From assembly GCF_001750105.1 (NCBI RefSeq), contig NZ_CP014143.1, positions 868,001-932,000 of the forward strand: a stretch of 64,000 bases of DNA, given 5' to 3'. This document shows, piece by piece, positions 18,547-26,617 of the stretch. The stretch is from Microbulbifer aggregans. GTDB taxonomy: Bacteria; Pseudomonadota; Gammaproteobacteria; Pseudomonadales; Cellvibrionaceae. The translations under genes were made by a program, and so were the position numbers. How positions within the stretch are numbered: position 1 is the first letter of the stretch; every line of letters begins with the position of its first letter. The notes under the pieces were generated by a model. That model searched no databases, was not told where the DNA came from, and saw only the letters and a list, made by a program, of their open reading frames with translations.

Positions 18547-19425
18547 CTACCGGCGAACACCTGCACTCAATGTGGATAGCTGCACGGCTCGATTGACAAT
18601 TTTCCGCTGGAGACCAGGACTTCTAGTCGATTCGGTAGAAAACTGCACGGCGTACCACAGCACAGATAGATATCCATAGATGACTCGCCAATGCTCCAGG
18701 CGCTGCCAGTCTGTGAGCACCAAGGGGCGCTGCAGGTATTCTTCCAATAAGCGCTCCTGTTGCCGCTCTACCAGCCCGTATTCTTCAGTGATCACCGCCA
18801 GTTCATAGAAGGAGTCACCCATGGCGGCATACTCCCAATCAATAGCGTACAGCTGGCCTGTACTGGCCAAGATCAGATTGCCCGCTGACAGATCGTTGTG
18901 GCACAGAGATTCACCTTCACCCAATGCCCTCGCTTTTCGAAGATGCTGCTCTATCGCGTGATCCAATGAATGTAAAACGGAATAGAATTCCGCCCTGGAG
19001 TCGATTGACTGCCAATATTTTTCTATCTTTTCTTCAACAACCAATCGAGCGTTGATAGCCGGCAATCTATGTATCCCGCGCAACAACGCGGCCAGGCTTT
19101 TCAGGGAGCCGCAACCCTCATTTCGCCAGTTTGTTCCTTCGATATAACGCGTAACGAGATACTCGCACTGGGTGTCACAGTGAATCACAGGTGCACACAA
19201 TCCGGCTTCATCCGCGAGCCGCAGCGTGTTCGCTTCGGCCCGGCGGTTCAGGTCCAGCGCATCACTGATCCCTGAGTTTCTCCGCAATACCAACTGGTCT
19301 ACCGGAGTAGCAATCAAGTAGCTTTGATTGGTCAACCCGCCCGCGAGCTTCTTGATGACAGAGGGCTTCGTGTCGCTCCAGCAATGCCAGTCATCGGGAA
19401 TAATGTCGTGCGGGGTACTACTCAT
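18547..19425 (-). CDS. Predicted thiamine kinase (aminoglycoside/choline kinase fold)
   Basis: A 292-residue kinase of the APH/choline kinase fold. The catalytic loop is CHNDLSAGN (His176, Asp178, Asn183) and the metal-binding Asp196 is in AIDWEYA. Alone, the sequence could be a choline or aminoglycoside kinase. Its place as last gene of a TPP-riboswitch operon with a thiamine permease makes thiamine kinase (thiamine to thiamine phosphate, as ThiK/YcfN) the best call. The ATG at 19425 lies 20 bases after the permease stop; a longer open frame to 19518 would overlap that gene by 74 bases. Confidence 0.75.
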   Translation of the reverse strand: MSSTPHDIIPDDWHCWSDTKPSVIKKLAGGLTNQSYLIATPVDQLVLRRNSGISDALDLNRRAEANTLRLADEAGLCAPVIHCDTQCEYLVTRYIEGTNWRNEGCGSLKSLAALLRGIHRLPAINARLVVEEKIEKYWQSIDSRAEFYSVLHSLDHAIEQHLRKARALGEGESLCHNDLSAGNLILASTGQLYAIDWEYAAMGDSFYELAVITEEYGLVERQQERLLEEYLQRPLVLTDWQRLEHWRVIYGYLSVLWYAVQFSTESTRSPGLQRKIVNRAVQLSTLSAGVRR

Positions 19426-19444
19426 GCCATTGCAATCCCGACTA

Positions 19445-20086
19445 TCAAGCAGTTGCAGCTTGCTTGGATGGATTCTGTTGTTCGCGCTGATAGATCGCCA
19501 GCCATTGAAAGAATCCAATGACGACTAGCACCACATAGGCCAGGAACAGCAGCGCCGTGAGATAAAGTCCCCGATCCATGTATAGATAGATCGAGACACC
19601 ATCGATCACAAACCAGTAGATCCAGTTCTCCAGCACCTTGCGGGTCACCATAAACGTGGTGATGACAGCACCCCAGGTGGTGAATGAGTCCAAATAGGGC
19701 AGGGCGGCGCTGGTGCTGGTTTCCAGCACATATCCAAAGAGCAGCGTTAAAGCAGCCACGACGCTGATAACCACAAGATGAGTGCGCAGTGGCCAACAGT
19801 GGATATGCAGGTCTCTGCGCTTATCCCGGTGATGTCGCCACTGCCACCAGCCATAGACGGCCATTATGAGATAAAAAATCTGCAGCGCAGACTCCATCAA
19901 CAGACTGACATCCCAAAAAAGGAAGGTGTAAATCGCGGTGCTGGCAAACGCCGCATACCAGCAGCTGATCTTCTCCCGCATGGCCAACAGCAGGTAGGCC
20001 AGAGCGAGGATCACAGCGGTAATTTCCCACAAAGACATCGCCATAAAAGAGGCAGCGAGGATACTGCCAATATCCTGATCAACCAT
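19445..20086 (-). CDS. pnuT: PnuT/PnuC-family thiamine permease
   Basis: About 213 residues with six or seven membrane helices. The PnuC-family signatures are present: YGWWQWRHH after the third helix and the ENWIYWFVIDGVSIYLY motif late in the protein, where PnuC transporters bind their vitamin. PnuT members move unphosphorylated thiamine across the inner membrane by facilitated diffusion, with trapping by phosphorylation. That fits the downstream kinase. The ATG at 20086 (a GTG at 20089 is an alternative) overlaps the upstream stop, so translation is coupled. Confidence 0.85.
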   Translation of the reverse strand: MVDQDIGSILAASFMAMSLWEITAVILALAYLLLAMREKISCWYAAFASTAIYTFLFWDVSLLMESALQIFYLIMAVYGWWQWRHHRDKRRDLHIHCWPLRTHLVVISVVAALTLLFGYVLETSTSAALPYLDSFTTWGAVITTFMVTRKVLENWIYWFVIDGVSIYLYMDRGLYLTALLFLAYVVLVVIGFFQWLAIYQREQQNPSKQAATA

Positions 20087-20342
20087 CACCGACTTCCGGG
20101 GCTAGATTGCCTTCAATAAATTTGCACACAAAAATCGCGCGACCATATTTTTCATAGGAAGTACGCATTTCCCGCTTTAGCACCTCCATCACCAGTTCGT
20201 AGTCACCGAATACCTGGGTGCTCATGGTATTGGTAATTACCTGCAAATCCTGGTGGCGGTTCAGGCGGTCGATAAAGGCCTGGATGCTGGGAATGTACTC
20301 GTCTTTTAGCGGATACATACTGATTTCAACAGAGAGCTTCAT
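20079..20342 (-). CDS. Small YkoF/MTH1187-type thiamine-binding protein
   Basis: An 87-residue soluble protein with the ferredoxin-like pattern of thiamine-binding YkoF/COG0011 domains: VEISMYPLKDEYIPSI at the start, TMSTQVFGDYELVMEVL in the middle, then FVCKFIEGN. B. subtilis YkoF, with two such domains, binds thiamine and HMP. This single-domain form has no signal peptide, so it should act in the cytoplasm, perhaps buffering incoming thiamine. The ATG at 20342 is preferred over an open frame reaching 20417. It lies between the receptor and permease genes of the operon. Confidence 0.8.
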   Translation of the reverse strand: MKLSVEISMYPLKDEYIPSIQAFIDRLNRHQDLQVITNTMSTQVFGDYELVMEVLKREMRTSYEKYGRAIFVCKFIEGNLAPEVGDG

Positions 20343-20425
20343 GGTCAATGATCCCCAACAGCTATCTCTCAACTCCGGGCGGATGAAGCCGCCCGGAGTC
20401 TCTGGAGAGTTCGGCAAATGTTCGA

Positions 20426-22576
20426 TTAGAAGGTGTATGAACCAGAAATTCCTGCCACGCGCGGTTCGCCAAACTGATAGTAGGGCTCCGGCGCATAGAA
20501 ATTAGCGGGGTTGTTACCAAACTGGTTACTGAAGTAGAAACCCCGCGTGTAGTAATCCTCGTCCGTCAGGTTCCTCCCCCAAAGGGAAGCTTCCCAGTTA
20601 CTGACACGGTATGTCAGTCGGGCATTCAGCAGTTCGTAGGCCGTGGATTTTTCATCGTGGCTGTTGGAGAAATAAAAGGTGCCTTTGCCTTCCACCTCCA
20701 TTCTCAGGATCAGACTGGGCGTGAATGAATATTCGGCGCCGGTAAAGAACTGATAGTTCGGCGCATGGGCCACGTCACGGCCATCCAGGTCCACCGGTGC
20801 CAGGGCGATACCATTGGCATCGTCCCTTGCATCCACATGAGAGGTGCTTTCAAAGCCCTCGAATTCCGCATTCAACCAACCCGCCGAGGCGAACAGGCGC
20901 AGGGTGTCACTGGCGAGATAATTCAGCTCGACTTCCAGGCCCGTGGTTTTACCTCCGGCAGCATTGGCGAGGAAGTCATCGAAGGAGAAGTCACTGGGAT
21001 CGAATATGGACTGCTTGGCCTGCACATCGCTGCGGTCCTGATAAAACGCGGCCAGCTGGCCCTGCAGGCGGTTTTCCAGCCACGCGCCTTTGATACCCAG
21101 TTCGTAATTGAGCAGGTGCTCGGTATCGAACTCGAACACCTCACTGCTGATATCGGGGTTGGTGGCGGAAGCAGAGATGATGCGACCGTTGACGCCACCG
21201 GCCTTGTAACCACGGGACACCGTGCCGTAAATCAGCGTGTTTTCCCAATAGGCGTATTCGAGGGTTATATCGCCGCCCCAGAGGCTCTCATCATTTCCAG
21301 AAGCGACCGAGAGAGAATCCGCGTAATCGGCATTGCGCTGTTCCAGACGCAGTCCGGTAATCAGGGCCAGCGAATCGGTGAGGACGGTTCTCAGCTGTCC
21401 GTAGAGGGCGGCATTTTCGGTATCGTACTGGCTGGCAAAGTTTTCGTTGCGCTCAAGATCCTCACTCTCATTGCGGACATAAACTCCGGCCACCCAGCTG
21501 CTACGCCCGTTAAACAGCTTCGAGGCTTCCGTCGAGAGCAATCGCAGGTCGGCGCTCACATTGGCTTTGTCGCGCAGGTAATTGTCAGTGGAACTGTACT
21601 CCCAGGGGTGGAAACCCACATAAGTCCAGTCTTCATCGTAGCCATACTCGGTATCGGAGTCGGCCATGCTGAGGGTGGATTCGAGTGTAAACAGGGAGTG
21701 GCCGGACCACTTGGCGAGAACCGAACCCGCCAGCGTCTCCTGACGATCCCAGCCCGGTTGGTCGGAGAGCGTAGTGCGGGTATTTGTCAGCGAAAAGGCG
21801 TCGTAACCATTATCGACATCGATATGCAGTGCGGTGAAATCCAGCTGCAGATCGTCGCTGGCCTGGTAACGCAGCTTACCGCGCATCACCGACTCATCGA
21901 TACCGTTGGTATCCTCGCGATTCAGGTGGATGTTGTCGATGTAACCATCGGACTGCTGACTGCGTGCGGCGAGGCGGTAGCTCAGTCGATCGGTCAGGGC
22001 ACCACTGCCCACGGCCGACAGGGTGCGACCATCGTATTCCGCAACTTCCGCGGAAACTTTTGCCATCGGCTCGGTCGTGGGAGCCCGACTCGTCATGTTG
22101 ATCAGGCCAGCCAGAGCATTGGCCCCATAGACGGTACCCTGCGGCCCGCGCAGGATTTCCACCTGCGCCATATCGAGGGTGCTGGCGGCCAGCCCGAGAC
22201 CGGTAAAGTCGATACCGTCGATGATCAGGCCGACAGAGGGATTGACCGGATCGATAAACTGGCTGCGTTCACCAATACCGCGAATCTGCACAAAGCGGCC
22301 GCGGGAGGCGCCGGCAGAAAAGTTGACGTTGGGGGCCAGGTTCAGCAACTGCTCCAGATTGGTGGCACCGCGCGCAGCGATGGTAGCGCCATCCACGACA
22401 CTGACACTGGTTGGCAGGTCCAATTGTCGCGTATCCCGGAGTTGACCGGTGACAATGACCTCTTCCAGGCCGTTTTCGGTGGATTCGGTTTCAGCCGATG
22501 CATGCACAGCTGACAGGCATCCCGCCGCTATCAGGATGGAGCTGGCAAGTGGCTTAAAGGGGTAAGGGATATTCAT
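20426..22576 (-). CDS. TonB-dependent receptor, predicted for thiamine
   Basis: A 716-residue outer membrane receptor with a signal peptide (VHASAE), a TonB box (LEEVIVTGQ), a plug domain (VQIRGIGERSQFIDPVNPSVG, VEILRGPQGTVYGANALAGL) and a 22-strand-type barrel ending in a C-terminal aromatic residue (GISGSYTF). The sequence itself does not reveal the ligand. The TPP aptamer in its leader and the thiamine-binding, permease and kinase genes behind it make thiamine (or a phosphate or precursor) the likely substrate. First gene of the operon. Confidence 0.9.
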   Translation of the reverse strand: MNIPYPFKPLASSILIAAGCLSAVHASAETESTENGLEEVIVTGQLRDTRQLDLPTSVSVVDGATIAARGATNLEQLLNLAPNVNFSAGASRGRFVQIRGIGERSQFIDPVNPSVGLIIDGIDFTGLGLAASTLDMAQVEILRGPQGTVYGANALAGLINMTSRAPTTEPMAKVSAEVAEYDGRTLSAVGSGALTDRLSYRLAARSQQSDGYIDNIHLNREDTNGIDESVMRGKLRYQASDDLQLDFTALHIDVDNGYDAFSLTNTRTTLSDQPGWDRQETLAGSVLAKWSGHSLFTLESTLSMADSDTEYGYDEDWTYVGFHPWEYSSTDNYLRDKANVSADLRLLSTEASKLFNGRSSWVAGVYVRNESEDLERNENFASQYDTENAALYGQLRTVLTDSLALITGLRLEQRNADYADSLSVASGNDESLWGGDITLEYAYWENTLIYGTVSRGYKAGGVNGRIISASATNPDISSEVFEFDTEHLLNYELGIKGAWLENRLQGQLAAFYQDRSDVQAKQSIFDPSDFSFDDFLANAAGGKTTGLEVELNYLASDTLRLFASAGWLNAEFEGFESTSHVDARDDANGIALAPVDLDGRDVAHAPNYQFFTGAEYSFTPSLILRMEVEGKGTFYFSNSHDEKSTAYELLNARLTYRVSNWEASLWGRNLTDEDYYTRGFYFSNQFGNNPANFYAPEPYYQFGEPRVAGISGSYTF

Positions 22577-22645
22577 GGTTCTCTCTCAAATACACAAAAG
22601 TGAAAGAGACCCGGAATGCGACGTGGGGAGGGTTTTTACTACTGA

Positions 22646-22742
22646 CCTATTCCTACGCCGGTATTAACCGGATCAGGTTCAAGGGTTCGCTCGCCGGACT
22701 TTCGGATCCGGGTTGCATCTCAGGCCGAAGCCACCCCTTAGG
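22646..22742 (-). promoter_or_regulatory. TPP riboswitch (thi-box)
   Basis: Read on the minus strand, the leader contains the thi-box landmarks in order: GGGGTGGC, then CTGAGATG, a variable stem, ACCCTTGAACCTGATC, GGTTAATACCGGCGTAGGAA, and a closing TAGG that pairs with CCTA at the 5' side. These are the conserved pyrimidine- and pyrophosphate-binding elements of TPP aptamers. About 70 bases separate it from the receptor ATG. There GGGTCTCTTTC can pair with GAGAGAGAACC next to the start codon, suggesting control of translation by hiding the ribosome site. Confidence 0.96.
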
Positions 22743-22755
22743 TTTTGCGGGCGAG

Positions 22756-22785
22756 ATCATAACAGAGTTTGTCCGCAGGCGTCAT
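22756..22785 (-). promoter_or_regulatory. Putative sigma-70 promoter for the thiamine operon
   Basis: On the minus strand a -10 TATGAT (22756-22761) lies 18 bases from a -35-like ATGACG (22780-22785). A start near 22749 would place the TPP aptamer at the very 5' end of the transcript. Confidence 0.5.
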
Positions 22786-22813
22786 CGATGCGGATCATTC
22801 GGATCCCGGAAAC

Positions 22814-22847
22814 AAAAAGCCCCGGCAGCGTCACCACTGCCGGGGCT
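22814..22847 (-). terminator. Rho-independent terminator of the alkaline phosphatase operon
   Basis: Stem AGCCCCGGCAG / CTGCCGGGGCT with an 8-base loop. The A-run at 22814-22818 gives a U-tract on the minus strand. It lies 44 bases after the downstream phosphatase stop and shields the thiamine operon promoter. Confidence 0.9.
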
Positions 22848-22890
22848 CGATCAAGGCTGGATTGCACCAGGGCCTCGTCTGGCGACCAGG

Positions 22891-24516
22891 TCAGTCCGCC
22901 AGCAGCCCTCCTGAACGGGCCATGACATGGAAGATATAACTCTGCTCGTTGGTGCCGCTCAGCAGGTGTGCGCCCGGACCGCGCGCCCAGATTCCCACAT
23001 CCTCACCGGCGTGGGTCTCGGACTCCAGCGGTACCAGCGCTTCCTGGTGGAACCCGGGGGCGGTGGTGTCCACGGCCGTCAGGTCCTGCCGCCCTGCATC
23101 GACCGGCAGCCCGTAGCGGACGTCGGCATCCGTCTCACTGCCGAGATCGGCAAAGCCGCGACCGTTGGCGTAGCTCAGGGTGGTGAAGGGCAGGCCGTCT
23201 TCAGCGGTGGCTGGCGCTGACTCCGGTTCGCCGTGGCTGTCATTGCCCACCACCTTGCCAAGGATCGGATTGCCGCGGGTGGGATAGCCGGCGATGGTCA
23301 GCACGTGGCTGTGGTCCGCGGTGACAATGATCAGGGTGTCCTCGGCGCTGGTCGCGTCCATGGCCACCTGAATCGCCTCGGCAAACTCCACCGCATCGTT
23401 CAGGGCGTTATAGGCGCTACCGGCATGGTGACCGTGATCGATACGACCGGACTCCACCATCAGGAAATAGCCGTCCTCATCCTTTTCCAGTAACTCCACC
23501 GCCTTACCGGTCATCTGCGACAGTGAGGGCTCTCCGGCAATATCGTTGCCACGATCGGCCTCGTAGCGCATGTGTGAGGATTCAAACAGCCCCAGCAGTT
23601 TGTCAGTGGCGGCCACATCGATACCGTCGAAGCCGGCCTGATCTTCGACATAGACGGCGTTGGTCACGCCATCGCCATAGCGCTGCTGCCATTCTTGCAC
23701 CAGGTTGCGGCCATCCTGGCGGCGACCCGTCTTGCCTTCCAGGTCAGTGACCGATTCAGGCAGGAAGTGGCGGCGGCCGCCACCCATTGCCACATCGATA
23801 CCATCACCGGCTGCGAGCGCAACCATCTGTGCGGCAATATCGACACAGCCACCGGCCTTGGCGTCATTAGAGAGACCGTCATCGGATTCCCAGCCCCGTT
23901 CCGGCACCTTGGCATAGGTCGCCGCCGGCGTTGCATGGGTGAGTCGCGCGGTGCTGACCACACCGGTGCTCTTGCCCAGGGACTCGGCCAGCTCCAGCGC
24001 CGTGACCAGCGGACGCTGCTGGCTCGCTGCACAGTCGCCCCGGGGAACATCCTCGGCCACGTTCAGCACTCCGGCCTTGGTTTTTACTCCGGCCATCATG
24101 GCGGTAGCGGTGCCGGCGGAATCCGGTGTCTGCTGGTTGGTGTTGTATGTCTTGATCAGGCCGGCGAAAGGCATTTTTTCGAAGCTGAGCTGGTACTCCT
24201 CACCGCTCATTCCCTGCTGCTGACCGGCCAGGATGCGTGCGGCGGTCACGGTGGATATCCCCATGCCGTCACCCACGAACAGAATGATATTTTTTGCCGC
24301 ACCGGGAGTGTTGTTGATGACCTGCTCGCGGGCGGCCTCGACCGTTGCCCGGCCGTCGCTGAACCAGGGGCTCTCCAGCTGCTGCGCAGGCAGCGACAGT
24401 GCCGTCGGCTGTGGCTCCGGCAGAGTCACCGGAGGCGGATTGCTTCTGTCTTCGCTACAGGCAGAGACCAGCAGGGCCGCGGCCAGGCTAGTGGGGATAA
24501 ACTTATTAAATTGCAT
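22891..24516 (-). CDS. Alkaline phosphatase, lipoprotein (second of a tandem pair)
   Basis: A phosphomonoesterase of the PhoA superfamily, 541 residues, exported as a lipoprotein (lipobox VSAC near residue 20) and so anchored to the envelope. The metal site starts at FVGDGMG, the nucleophile Ser is in TPDSAGTATAM, and the ESGRIDHGHHAG and TADHSH motifs supply Asp/His zinc ligands. It releases phosphate from organic esters. The ATG at 24516 is chosen for the GAGGAGAA upstream and the signal sequence. It lies 26 bases after its paralogue, so the two are probably co-transcribed. Confidence 0.95.
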   Translation of the reverse strand: MQFNKFIPTSLAAALLVSACSEDRSNPPPVTLPEPQPTALSLPAQQLESPWFSDGRATVEAAREQVINNTPGAAKNIILFVGDGMGISTVTAARILAGQQQGMSGEEYQLSFEKMPFAGLIKTYNTNQQTPDSAGTATAMMAGVKTKAGVLNVAEDVPRGDCAASQQRPLVTALELAESLGKSTGVVSTARLTHATPAATYAKVPERGWESDDGLSNDAKAGGCVDIAAQMVALAAGDGIDVAMGGGRRHFLPESVTDLEGKTGRRQDGRNLVQEWQQRYGDGVTNAVYVEDQAGFDGIDVAATDKLLGLFESSHMRYEADRGNDIAGEPSLSQMTGKAVELLEKDEDGYFLMVESGRIDHGHHAGSAYNALNDAVEFAEAIQVAMDATSAEDTLIIVTADHSHVLTIAGYPTRGNPILGKVVGNDSHGEPESAPATAEDGLPFTTLSYANGRGFADLGSETDADVRYGLPVDAGRQDLTAVDTTAPGFHQEALVPLESETHAGEDVGIWARGPGAHLLSGTNEQSYIFHVMARSGGLLAD

Positions 24517-24542
24517 TTTTTTCTCCTCAAATCTCGGCACAG

Positions 24543-26099
24543 TTATTCCCCATCGACCGACAGGCCGGTGGCGCCGACCATCAGGTGGAAAATGGCATTC
24601 TGTTCCAGGGTGCCCTGTACCAGCGGGGCACCGGCACCTGTGGCGTGCAGGCTGATATCCTCTCCGGCGTGGCTTTCCGATCCCAACGGGATCAGCGCTT
24701 CCTGATGGAAGCCCGGGGCAGCGGTGTCCACACTGGTCAGGTCCTTGCGTCCGGTGTCTGCCGGCAGGGCGTAACGGGCATCCGCATCGGTCTCCCCACC
24801 CAGATCGGCAAAGCCCAGACCATTGCCGTAGCTCAGGGTGGTATAGGGGCGGTCGTCCTCTGCCAAGTCCTCGGTAGCCAGCGCTGTACCGCTGCCGTCA
24901 TTGGTGACGACCTTGCCCAGAATGGGGTTACCGCGAGTGGGGTAGCCGGCGATGGTGAATACATGGCTGTGATCTGCCGTGACCAGCACCAGCGTCTCTT
25001 CCAGATCCACCGACTCGACCGCACGCTCCACCGCTGCGGCGAACGCAATCGCATCGTGCAGGGCGTTGTAGGCATTACCGGCATGGTGGCTGTGGTCGAT
25101 GCGACCCGACTCCACCATCAGGAAGTAACCGTCTTCGTTTTTCTGCAGCAGCTCGATGGCTGCACCGGTCATGTCCGCAATGGAAGGCTCATCCGCACCG
25201 GTGGCGCGCCGATCCGCATCGTAGCTCATGTGCGAACTGGTAAACAGGCCGAGCAGCTTGTCTGTTGCATTGAGATCCACTGCGGCCAGTTCCGTACCAC
25301 TCTCGATGTACGCAGCCTGCTGTTCTCCTTCATAGCGCTGCTGCCACTCGGCCGGCAGGTTGCGACCATCAGCGCGGCGACCACCGGATTCTGCCGGCAG
25401 GAAGTGTCGGCGTCCGCCGCCCAGTATCACGTCGACTCCATCACCGAGTTCCATCTCCACCAGTTGTGCGGCGATATCGCGACAGCCATTTTCAGCGGCA
25501 CCCGCAGGCAGGGCATCGTCCGATTCCCAGTTGCGCTCCGGTACCCGGGCATAGGTAGCCGCCGGAGTGGCGTGCGTAATGCGGGCAGTACTGACAATAC
25601 CCGTTGCCCGCCCTCGATCTTCCATCAGTTCGAGAAAGGTATTGAGCTCATTGCCAGCCACTGAGGCGCAGTCACCGCGCACCGCATCGCTGTCGATATT
25701 AATAATGCCAGCGTCGGTTTTTACTCCGGTCATCATCGCCGTCATGGTGCCGGCTGAGTCGGGTGTCTGCTGATTGGTGTTGTAGGTTTTAATCAGCGCA
25801 GAGTAAGGGAACCGCTCAAAAGAAAGATAATTTTCCTCTCCCGGCTCGCCACGCAATTGTCCCTCGAGAATGCGAGCGGCAGTCAGAGTGGAAATGCCCA
25901 TGCCATCGCCAACAAAGAGAATCACATTCTTGGCCGACGACATGGCGCGCCCACTTTCAGCGCGTGCCTGGGTTTGCGCTACCCCATCCTCGAACCAGGC
26001 ACTGGTACGCTGATATTCGGGTAGCTCGGCGGCGGCGATCGAGAGGCTGATCGGCGTGAGCGCCAGCGCGGAAAGCGCGGCGAAGGTGTTTTTGATCAT
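24543..26099 (-). CDS. Alkaline phosphatase, periplasmic (first of a tandem pair)
   Basis: The 518-residue paralogue of the downstream gene, with the same motifs: FVGDGMG, TPDSAGTMTAM with the catalytic Ser, THATPAATYA, ESGRIDHSHHAG and TADHSH. Here the export signal is an ordinary Sec peptide (SLSIAAAE) with no lipobox, so this copy should be soluble in the periplasm or released. The ribosome site GGAGA lies 6 bases before the ATG. The two copies look like an old tandem duplication whose products went to different places. Confidence 0.95.
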   Translation of the reverse strand: MIKNTFAALSALALTPISLSIAAAELPEYQRTSAWFEDGVAQTQARAESGRAMSSAKNVILFVGDGMGISTLTAARILEGQLRGEPGEENYLSFERFPYSALIKTYNTNQQTPDSAGTMTAMMTGVKTDAGIINIDSDAVRGDCASVAGNELNTFLELMEDRGRATGIVSTARITHATPAATYARVPERNWESDDALPAGAAENGCRDIAAQLVEMELGDGVDVILGGGRRHFLPAESGGRRADGRNLPAEWQQRYEGEQQAAYIESGTELAAVDLNATDKLLGLFTSSHMSYDADRRATGADEPSIADMTGAAIELLQKNEDGYFLMVESGRIDHSHHAGNAYNALHDAIAFAAAVERAVESVDLEETLVLVTADHSHVFTIAGYPTRGNPILGKVVTNDGSGTALATEDLAEDDRPYTTLSYGNGLGFADLGGETDADARYALPADTGRKDLTSVDTAAPGFHQEALIPLGSESHAGEDISLHATGAGAPLVQGTLEQNAIFHLMVGATGLSVDGE

Positions 26100-26242
26100 T
26101 TCGGGTCTCCGTGAAATCTTCGACCCGCATTAGAGAGTGGCAGTGTTACGAGGGAGTTAAGTATGTGTGAAATTCTGTCGTTCGTTTAGCAAAATTATTT
26201 TTACTAGCTTTCGCCGCGAAGACATGGAATTGCAGCAAAAAA

Positions 26243-26617
26243 TCAGCCAACAAATTTCACTGCGCTTTCATCCGGATCCCGCCCCCTGCCGGCCCGCTCA
26301 AGACGCTGCAGGTAGGACTGCCAGAGTTCCTCGCGCTGTTCACACAGCTCACGTAGATAACCCCAGGTGTAAATCCCGGTATCGTGGCCGTCGTCAAAGG
26401 CAATCTTCAACGCATAGCGGCCAGCGGCCTCGACCGTATCAATACCGACGTTAAGCTTGCCATGCACCAACTCGCCCTCCCCGGTGCCGTGACCTCGCAC
26501 TTCGGCACTGGGGGAGTAGACGCGAAGGAGTTCCGCCGGCAGGGTGTACTCCCCGTCGAGGTACACCAGCTGCAGGCTTTTTTCTTCGCGGTTCAGACGA
26601 ACCTTTTTCGGCTGCAT
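26243..26617 (-). CDS. DUF971 protein (gamma-butyrobetaine hydroxylase-like N-terminal domain)
   Basis: A 124-residue protein made of a single DUF971 domain (KSLQLVYLDGEYTLPAELLRVYSPSAEVRG ... VGRYALKIAFDDGHDTGIYTWGYLREL in type). Such domains are found fused to iron-sulfur scaffold proteins or as short genes downstream of hslVU in many proteobacteria; the role is unclear. The start codon follows the hslU stop directly (TAAATG), so it is translated with hslU. Strands and the D-H-D-T motif suggest an intact small domain, possibly metal-binding. Confidence 0.88.
   Translation of the reverse strand: MQPKKVRLNREEKSLQLVYLDGEYTLPAELLRVYSPSAEVRGHGTGEGELVHGKLNVGIDTVEAAGRYALKIAFDDGHDTGIYTWGYLRELCEQREELWQSYLQRLERAGRGRDPDESAVKFVG

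Noticed and set aside
20765..22513. A 582-codon plus-strand open frame
   Set aside because: Shadow of the thiamine TonB receptor gene on the other strand; the true strand has plug and barrel motifs and a signal peptide.
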